Shown here: positions 58,842 through 64,000 of the stretch, piece after piece
Numbering within the stretch: position 1 is the stretch's first letter
Layout: every line of letters begins with the position of its first letter
Assembly (NCBI GenBank): GCA_963773835.1
Contig: CAVZCQ010000004.1
Coordinates: 248,001 to 312,000 of the forward strand
DNA: 64,000 nt
Direction of reading: 5' to 3'
Source of the DNA: JOPF136 sp963773835
Lineage (GTDB): Bacteria > Acidobacteriota > Terriglobia > Acidiferrales > UBA7541
Program-made: the position numbers and the translations under genes
The notes under the pieces: model-generated
What the model was told of the DNA's origin: nothing
Seen by the model: the letters and a program-made list of their open reading frames with translations, nothing else
The model's database searches: none

Positions 58842-59183
58842 TTACCCCCTGGCCTTGCTCCCTGATCCCCGCCCCTTCTTTGCTCTCGCCAGCCGCACCG
58901 CCCGCGCCAGCAACTCCCTCAACTCCTCGGGCCTCACCCGCGGCAATCTCACCAGCACCCACGGATACTCGAGGTAGTGATCCGTGATGTAGTACGTCTC
59001 CGGCGCGTCCGCCATCAACCCTTCCCGTTCCTCCATCGTCGTTCCCACCACCAGCGACTCTCCATCCTCTTTCAGTCGCGCAATCAGCTTCCCGCCGATT
59101 TTGAACGCCGCCGTACCGTACGATTTCCCCTCCTCCACTCCATCGAGCGCCAGCGCGATTTTTCGCGCCTGTTCAAACCTCAT
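58842..59183 (-). CDS. MmcQ/YjbR family protein
   Basis: 113 residues from ATG 59183. Typical YjbR fold: MRFEQARKIALALDGVEEGKSYGTAAFKIGGKLIARL, then VVGTTMEEREGLMADAPETYYITDHYLEYPWVLVRL and a C-terminal helix LRELLARAVRLARAKK. The family has a DNA-binding-like fold with no agreed function. It is last in a minus-strand run after ssb. Confidence 0.9.
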   Translation of the reverse strand: MRFEQARKIALALDGVEEGKSYGTAAFKIGGKLIARLKEDGESLVVGTTMEEREGLMADAPETYYITDHYLEYPWVLVRLPRVRPEELRELLARAVRLARAKKGRGSGSKARG

Positions 59184-59265
59184 TGTTTTCCCTCCTTCAT
59201 CGACACCCCTGCCATCCGCCCAGTTCTCGCGGTCCCATTCCACTCAAACTGTCTCGCTGGAATCC

Positions 59266-59733
59266 TCAGAAGGGAATGTCTTCGTCCGACACTTCCTGCC
59301 CGTGCCCAAACTCCTCTGCCGCCGCTGGCGCCGCTGGCGCCGCTGCTGTCCCCTCCGCCTCTTGGCCCCCCGCCGCCGCTCCGGCTCCCGCCCCCGCTCC
59401 CTCTCCCCGTCCGCCCAGCATCCGGAACGTATTGCACACAATCTCAAAGCTCGTCCGTTTGTTCTGGTCCCGGTCCGTGTACTCCCTCGTCTGGATCCGT
59501 CCCTCCAGATAAATCAACGACCCTTTCTTCAAATACTTCTGCGCAATTTCCGCCTGTTTCCCCCACACCACGATTTTGTGCCACTCCGTACGCTTCTGCC
59601 GTTCCCCCGCGCGATCCTTATACGTCTCGTCCGTCGCCATGCTGAAGTTCGCTACCGGCTGTCCCGCCGACGTGTACCGCACATCCGGGTCCCGTCCCAG
59701 CCGCCCCACCAGAATCACTTTGTTTACCGACAT
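59266..59733 (-). CDS. ssb: Single-stranded DNA-binding protein
   Basis: 155 residues. OB-fold MSVNKVILVGRLGRDPDVRYTSAGQPVANFSMATDETYKDRAGERQKRTEWHKIVVWGKQAEIAQKYLKKGSLIYLEGRIQTREYTD, a Gly/Ala-rich flexible linker and the acidic tip DEDIPF (150-155) that recruits repair proteins such as RecO. Homotetramer in replication and repair. About 180 bases downstream of cpoB, so possibly a separate transcript. Confidence 0.96.
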   Translation of the reverse strand: MSVNKVILVGRLGRDPDVRYTSAGQPVANFSMATDETYKDRAGERQKRTEWHKIVVWGKQAEIAQKYLKKGSLIYLEGRIQTREYTDRDQNKRTSFEIVCNTFRMLGGRGEGAGAGAGAAAGGQEAEGTAAAPAAPAAAEEFGHGQEVSDEDIPF

Positions 59734-59804
59734 CTCAAGCCACCTCTGCCGCGCAACCTATCACGCACAGCCGCAAACCGCCAAGCCCATTCCCGTTTTC
59801 CCTG

Positions 59805-59912
59805 TCTCTCTGGGTTTCTCTCCCTCTCCTTTGCGCCCTTTGCTTCTCTGCGCCTTCGCGAGAAACTCCCCTCTTATCCCGCTGGCCGCTGGCCACTGAT
59901 CACTGACCGCTT
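59805..59912 (+). repeat. Composite family I + J repeat
   Basis: CTTTGCGCCCTTTGCTTCTC and TGCGCCTTCGCGAGAAACTC, then GCTGGCCACTGATCACTGAC; fills the gap between ssb and cpoB. Confidence 0.62.
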
Positions 59913-59915
59913 CCC

Positions 59916-60845
59916 CTACGGCCGTCCCGTTGCTATCTCATGCAGCTTCGCATTCGCCCGCCGCGCCTCTTCCGTCCCTGGATGCCGCCTCACCACCTCC
60001 CGCAACTCCCGTATCGCCGCGGCCTGCTGGCCCATCTCCAGCAGCGCCAGCCCTTTCTTCAGCCGCGCCGCCGCCAGTTTGAAGCTCTTCGGATAATCCA
60101 GCAGCACATGGTCGTACGCGGACACCGCGTCCTGATAATTCCCCCGCGCGAAGCTGATCTCGCCCTCATAGAACTCCGCATTTCCCGCCAGGTCCGTGTC
60201 CGGGTAATACTTCAGGTAGTCCGCAAACTCCTGCCGCGCCAAATCGTATTTCCCTGTGTCGAAATCCCGCCGCGCCGAAGCATACAGCACGTCCGCCGAA
60301 GGCGGCGGCCCTCCGGCCGGCCCGCTCGCCGCCGGTGATCCTCCTCCCGTCGCCGGAGTCCCCTGCGTCCCCTGCCCTCCCAGTGGCGGCGACGGCTGTG
60401 GAATCTGCGCCGCTCCTCCGCTCAGTTTCGCATCAATGCTTTGTAGCGTGTTCTGCGAGTCCGCCATTTGCTGGTTCAATTTCCCCAGCCGAGATTTCAG
60501 CTCGTCCATATTGTCCACCATGGCCTGGAGCTGTGTCCCCATCGCGTCCAGCCGCGACCCCGTGCCCGCCTGCACCTGCTGCACGGTCTGTCCCAGCGCT
60601 CCCATGCTCGTGCTCAGTTTGTTTACGCTGTCCAGCGACTGTTCCAGCAGCGTTTTCAGCACCGCGTGCTTCTGCTCCACCGATGTGTTCAGGTTGTTCA
60701 CCGTGTCAACCAGCCGCGAAACATCCGTCTGGAGCTGGATGATGTCCCGATTCGCCGCTCCCGCCGGCCGCGGCGCGTACATCTCCCCGAACGCGAACCC
60801 CGCCGCCAGCGCGATCAACACCAGATACACCTTCTCGTTTCGCAT
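59916..60845 (-). CDS. cpoB: Tol-Pal cell division coordinator CpoB (YbgF-like)
   Basis: 309 residues from ATG 60845. An N-terminal export signal, a long heptad-rich coiled coil (DIIQLQTDVSRLVDTVNNLNTSVEQKHAVLKTLLEQ...), a Pro/Gly-rich linker, then three TPR repeats: VLYASARRDFDTGKYDLARQEFADYLKYYPDTDLAGNAEFYEGEISFARGNYQDAVSAYDHVLLDYPKSFKLAAARLKKGLALLEMG. CpoB links outer-membrane constriction by Tol-Pal to peptidoglycan synthesis. Third gene of the minus-strand Tol-Pal cluster, after pal. Confidence 0.9.
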   Translation of the reverse strand: MRNEKVYLVLIALAAGFAFGEMYAPRPAGAANRDIIQLQTDVSRLVDTVNNLNTSVEQKHAVLKTLLEQSLDSVNKLSTSMGALGQTVQQVQAGTGSRLDAMGTQLQAMVDNMDELKSRLGKLNQQMADSQNTLQSIDAKLSGGAAQIPQPSPPLGGQGTQGTPATGGGSPAASGPAGGPPPSADVLYASARRDFDTGKYDLARQEFADYLKYYPDTDLAGNAEFYEGEISFARGNYQDAVSAYDHVLLDYPKSFKLAAARLKKGLALLEMGQQAAAIRELREVVRRHPGTEEARRANAKLHEIATGRP

Positions 60846-60975
60846 TGCCGTCCTCCGCTGTTGCATTGGCATTCCTGCGGCCCCGGGCAGGGAAGTGGGG
60901 CTCTCCTCGATCTCCTCGCCTAAGGCGGCGTCACCACCGGCTCCTGCAGAACAGCCATGGTGTCAGCATTCCCCG

Positions 60976-60999
60976 TAGGGGCACGGCACTGCCGTGCCC
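60976..60999 (+). repeat. GTAG-footed REP, family B, between cpoB and pal
   Basis: GTAG overlapping GGGCACGGC-ACT-GCCGTGCCC (60979-60999). Confidence 0.92.
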
Positions 61000-61087
61000 T
61001 CTTTCCGTTTCTTCCGGCATCGCGGCAATCGCCCCCTCGTCGTCGCAACCGCGCGGGTCCCTTCCTCACCAGTCACGAGTCACTGCC

Positions 61088-61834
61088 TCACTTCGCGCTC
61101 ACGAAGTGCCCCCGCCGGTTCTCCTGCCAGCACTTCTCGTCATGATCGGTGCAGAACGGACGTTCTTTCCCGTAGCTCACCGTATTCATCCGCTCCGCCG
61201 TGATCCCCAGCGACACCAGGAATTTCTTCGTCGCCTCCGCCCGTTCCGCTCCCAGCGCCAGGTTATATTCCAGCGAGCCCCGTTCGTCGCAGTGCCCCTC
61301 GATGGCCACCTTCGCCTCCGGGTACCGCCGCAGGAACTCCGCCGTCCTCGCCAGCGCGTCCCGCGCATCCGGCCGGATGTCGTATTTGTCGTAATCGAAG
61401 AACGCGTCCCGCACGTTTTGACGGAACATCTCGTCGAACGGCAGCGGTGGCGAAGAAACCTCCGATGGCCGCGCCCCCGGGCTCACCGTCACCCGTACGC
61501 TCGTCGCCGCATCGCCCCCCGGCCCGCTCGCCGTGATCGAATAGGTCGTGGACTGCGTCGGCTTCACCGGTTTCGAGCCCTCCGGCGCCACCGTCTCTCC
61601 CCCCAGCACCACATTCGTCGCATTCGTGGACGACCAGGTGAGCGTCGACGATTGCCCCTGCTCGATGAACGTCGGCGAAGCCTGCAGCGTCACCGTAGGC
61701 CGCGGCGGCGGTGGCGTCGGCGCCGGGGCTGCTTCAGCCGCGCGGGGAGGCTCATGGTGGCACCCCGCAAACGTCACCAATAATGCTGTCACTCCCAGCG
61801 CAAGCACGAACTTCATTCCTGTATGCGCTCGCAT
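61088..61834 (-). CDS. pal: Peptidoglycan-associated lipoprotein Pal with Ig-like domain
   Basis: 248 residues from ATG 61834, with AAGGAGG 8 bases upstream. Lipoprotein signal ending TFAGC with lipidated C25, a Pro/Ala linker, an Ig-like domain (TVTLQASPTFIEQGQSSTLTWSSTNATNVVLG...YSITASGPGGDAATSVRVTV) and a C-terminal OmpA domain: FFDYDKYDIRPDARDALARTAEFL, IEGHCDERGSLEYNLALGAERAEATKKFLVSLGI, SYGKERP. The Asp and Arg of the OmpA domain bind diaminopimelate. The Ig-like insert is absent from E. coli Pal. Confidence 0.95.
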   Translation of the reverse strand: MRAHTGMKFVLALGVTALLVTFAGCHHEPPRAAEAAPAPTPPPPRPTVTLQASPTFIEQGQSSTLTWSSTNATNVVLGGETVAPEGSKPVKPTQSTTYSITASGPGGDAATSVRVTVSPGARPSEVSSPPLPFDEMFRQNVRDAFFDYDKYDIRPDARDALARTAEFLRRYPEAKVAIEGHCDERGSLEYNLALGAERAEATKKFLVSLGITAERMNTVSYGKERPFCTDHDEKCWQENRRGHFVSAK

Positions 61835-61954
61835 CTCGATTCCCTCCTTGATAGTAAGAGCTGGTTGAGTACGATAACTCCGCAAACTCGCCCGCAGAAT
61901 TCCGCGCCAAAGTATATCCCACTCTTCCCGCCTTCTTTCTCTCCCGTCTTTTCT

Positions 61955-62119
61955 CCCCTCCGTGCCTTCCGCGACTCCGCGTTCTCCGTGTTAAATCTTA
62001 TCCTTCCCCTATCTTTCCGTAGTCGTTCTCTGCTTCCTCTGCGCTCCAAAGTGCGCCCGCCGCGCCCCCGGTAACGGTTCTCTCCCCACCAGTCACCAGT
62101 CACGAATCACCAGTCACCT
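61955..62119 (+). repeat. Composite family I + J repeat
   Basis: CTCCGTGCCTTCCGCGACTC and CGCGTTCTCCGTGTTAAATC, then CACCAGTCACCAGTCACGAA; fills the pal-tolB gap. Confidence 0.68.
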
Positions 62120-63501
62120 CACTTCGGCGACCAATTCGGCGACTCGTTCTGCCCCTCCATCGTCAACTGTCGCGCCTGCGTTCCATCCGCCAGCATGGTC
62201 CAGATTTGCCACGACCCCGTTCGCGTGGTCTGGAACACCAGGTGCCTCCCATCCGGCGCCCACGACGGTTTCTCATTCCTCCCCGCGTCCCGCGTCACCT
62301 CCACCAGTTTGTGCGAGGAGATATCCATCACGTAGATGTCGAAATTCCCCTCCGGCCTCCGCCACGAGAATGCCAGCAGTTGCCCGTTCGGCGACCAGTC
62401 GGGATCCACCACGTACCCCATATCCGGAAGATCGATTTTCTCCGAGTTCGTCCCGTCCGCGTTCATCAGGTAGAGTTGTGGCAGCCCGCCCCGCCCGCTC
62501 ACGTACACGATCTGCTGTCCCGTCTTCCGGTTCCACACCGGTTGCGCGTCCGGCCCGCCCGACACCGTAATCCGCTTCAGGTTTCCACCGGACGTCGCGT
62601 CCGCCATATAAATGTTCGGCGTTCCTCCCGGGCTGGACATGAATGCGAGCCTCGTTCCGTCCGGCGACCACGCCGGCGACGCATTCGTCCCGCGGTAAAA
62701 CGAAAACGCCACCCTTCGCCCCAGCTCCATCGAATACATGCAGATTTGTGCCGTGGGCGGCCCTTTCGGCTCCCCAAAGCAGGTAAACGCGATCCGCGAA
62801 TCGTCGGGCGACCACCGCGGCGTCAGCGCAATCGTCCTCAGGTGCGTCAGTTGCTGCTGGTTCTGCCCGTCGTAATCCATCACCCAGATTTCTTTGTTCC
62901 CCGACCGCGACGACACGAACGCAATCCGTGTCGTCGCAATTCCCGGCGCCCCGCCCGACAGCCGCTTCACGATTTCGTCCGCAAACTCGTGCGCCACCCG
63001 CCTCACGTCTTCCGTCGTCACCGCCCCCGGATAACGTTTCCCGATCACCGGCGCTGCTCCCGGCGTGTGCACGTCGGAAAGCCACGCGTCCACTGCCAGT
63101 GTGTTGCCCGACGCCGTCAGCATCCCGTAGGCCACAAACTGCGCGTTCGCCGGAGCCGCAGTCCAATCCGCCGCGTTCAGCGCTGCCGGTCCTCCCGGGT
63201 CCGCCGGCGGCAAGAAACTTTTGCTCACCTCGTCCAGGATTCCGCTGTAGTCCAGGTCTGCCCGCACCGTATCCGTAAACAACTGCGCCAGTGGCTGCGA
63301 CCCCGGATTCCCGGGCACAAAATCCGCCACCGCCACCCGAGCTTTCTGCACTCCCAGCCCTGTCCCCGTCTGGAACCAGTCCTGTGGCGCCGCCGCCCGC
63401 GCCAGCCACGGCTCCGCCCCCAGCGACAGAACCGCAATCGAAACGATTGCTGCTGCGAAATATACGGAATGAGTGGAACGCCTGCGCCCGATGGTCTTCA
63501 T
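62119..63501 (-). CDS. tolB: Tol-Pal system protein TolB
   Basis: 460 residues from ATG 63501 (first of two in-frame starts with a good signal peptide). Signal peptide to about residue 36, an N-terminal alpha/beta domain (VAVADFVPGNPGSQPLAQLFTDTVRADLDYSGILDEV), then a six-bladed beta-propeller with repeated WSPDG motifs (RWSPDDSRIAFTCFG, AWSPDGTRLAFMSS, DWSPNGQLLAFSW, SWAPDGRHLVFQTT). TolB binds Pal and OM proteins. Follows the TonB/TolA-like gene and precedes pal. Confidence 0.95.
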   Translation of the reverse strand: MKTIGRRRSTHSVYFAAAIVSIAVLSLGAEPWLARAAAPQDWFQTGTGLGVQKARVAVADFVPGNPGSQPLAQLFTDTVRADLDYSGILDEVSKSFLPPADPGGPAALNAADWTAAPANAQFVAYGMLTASGNTLAVDAWLSDVHTPGAAPVIGKRYPGAVTTEDVRRVAHEFADEIVKRLSGGAPGIATTRIAFVSSRSGNKEIWVMDYDGQNQQQLTHLRTIALTPRWSPDDSRIAFTCFGEPKGPPTAQICMYSMELGRRVAFSFYRGTNASPAWSPDGTRLAFMSSPGGTPNIYMADATSGGNLKRITVSGGPDAQPVWNRKTGQQIVYVSGRGGLPQLYLMNADGTNSEKIDLPDMGYVVDPDWSPNGQLLAFSWRRPEGNFDIYVMDISSHKLVEVTRDAGRNEKPSWAPDGRHLVFQTTRTGSWQIWTMLADGTQARQLTMEGQNESPNWSPK

Positions 63502-63577
63502 ATCCCCCAGCGTTTCTGACCTGCTCCTCGTCTCCACTACCCCATTCGTCTGTCATCCCGACTGCACTGAGCTACCG

Positions 63578-63630
63578 CTGTCATCCCGAACCCCGGCGTT
63601 TTTTGCCGGGGTGAGGGACCTGCTTTTCTT
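63578..63630 (+). repeat. Family H variable-stem element
   Basis: CTGTCATCCCGA, inner perfect 8-bp stem ACCCCGGC / GCCGGGGT (63590-63597 with 63605-63612, T-rich loop), then GAGGGACCTGCTTTTCT. A partial CTGTCATCCCGA also lies 30 bases upstream. Confidence 0.85.
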
Positions 63631-63639
63631 CGGCTTCCT

Positions 63640-63710
63640 CTTCTCTCCTGCCTTTTCTTCTCTGCGCCCCTCAGCGTCCTCTGCGCCTCTGCGTTGTCTT
63701 TTTCCTCTCC
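63640..63710 (+). repeat. Family I repeat
   Basis: CTCTGCGCCCCTCAGCGTCC then CTCTGCGCCTCTGCGTTGTC and TTTTTCC, up to the 3' end of the TonB-like gene. Confidence 0.65.
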
Positions 63711-64000
63711 TCACCGGTGAAACTCGAACCAGAACTCCACGGAAACGTACGAGCCTCCGTAATCCCCCGGCAGCGCCTGGAAGGGAACCGAATCCTGTAC
63801 CGCCCGCAGCGCGGACCGGTCCACTGACATGTTTCCGCTCGACTGCGTGATCTGGATATTCCGCACCGATCCGTCCCGGAAAATCTGGAACTCCATCACC
63901 ACGCGCGGCGCAAACCGGATCGATGGATCAATCGTGGACTGCAGCCAGTTGCCGCTGATTCTCCGTTGCACCGCCTCCACGTACCACGAATACCGCGTCG
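63711..64000 (-). CDS. TonB/TolA-type C-terminal domain protein (runs off the window)
   Basis: Only the last 95 or so residues are present; the frame is open to the window edge. The sequence SWYVEAVQRRISGNWLQSTIDPSIRFAPRVVMEFQIFRDGSVRNIQITQSSGNMSVDRSALRAVQDSVPFQALPGDYG is a TonB C-terminal domain. Its place directly before tolB suggests it fills the TolA role, coupling TolQ/TolR energy to the outer membrane. Whether the rest has a TolA-like coiled coil cannot be seen. Confidence 0.88.
   Translation of the reverse strand, partial: TRYSWYVEAVQRRISGNWLQSTIDPSIRFAPRVVMEFQIFRDGSVRNIQITQSSGNMSVDRSALRAVQDSVPFQALPGDYGGSYVSVEFWFEFHR

Overview
The window is high-GC bacterial chromosome, tightly packed with housekeeping genes on both strands. 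No rRNA, tRNA, CRISPR array, prophage or classical insertion sequence was seen. The gene set fits a diderm heterotroph: TolB/Pal/CpoB, a TolC-family porin and an LPS-transport permease, together with bacillithiol synthase BshC, a fused LptF-LptG permease, a Pal carrying an Ig-like domain, PPK2 enzymes and methylmalonyl-CoA mutase. That mix suggests Acidobacteriota. This is inference from gene content; no marker gene was compared.

Layout. 1-2.5 kb: 5' end of methylmalonyl-CoA mutase and a TolC-like protein, both minus. 2.8-8.2 kb: truA, a small Zn-ribbon protein, a LeuA-like DRE-TIM enzyme, an M20 peptidase, RidA and a DMT transporter. 8.4-10.5 kb: leuC-leuD (minus). 10.9-13.8 kb: HtrA protease, a peptidoglycan-binding protein and a secreted cupin-like protein. 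13.9-17.8 kb: PilZ protein, aldehyde dehydrogenase and two overlapping PPK2 genes. 18.2-21 kb: hrcA-grpE-dnaJ heat-shock operon. 21-28.8 kb: HEAT protein, rsmE, lepB, carA, a REP-associated transposase (RAYT) and carB. 28.9-33.5 kb: DHDPS-family aldolase, bshC, rhomboid protease and PfkB kinase. 33.8-40.7 kb: recO-glyQ-glyS and pyruvate phosphate dikinase. 40.8-49.9 kb: LptFG fusion, GH57 glycosidase, beta-propeller protein, aroF, TPM-domain protein and LemA. 50-56.1 kb: nfo-leuS, a small membrane protein and guaA. 56.3-58.6 kb: XRE regulator, then an ECF sigma / anti-sigma / Spy-like operon. 58.8-64 kb (minus): TonB/TolA-like, tolB, pal, cpoB, ssb and a YjbR protein.

The most striking feature is not a gene. 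The window is heavily colonised by short palindromic repeats, many with the GTAG or GGAG foot typical of REP elements, and it carries one RAYT gene between its own REP pairs. Copies sit in gaps, but also in frame inside truA, glyS (three times), nfo (twice), leuS, guaA and the carB tail. There they encode recurring peptides such as VGARHAVP followed by Ser/Pro-rich linkers. Seven genes take their TAG stop codon from the GTAG foot of a repeat-like element. Two further families (A and H) keep their flanks constant while a long inner stem changes sequence on both arms.

Other points to check: a carA that appears to start at CTG, a PPK2 pair that looks like a split two-domain polyP:AMP phosphotransferase, several genes with extended -10 boxes almost touching the start codon, and a signal peptide encoded by a dispersed intergenic repeat.
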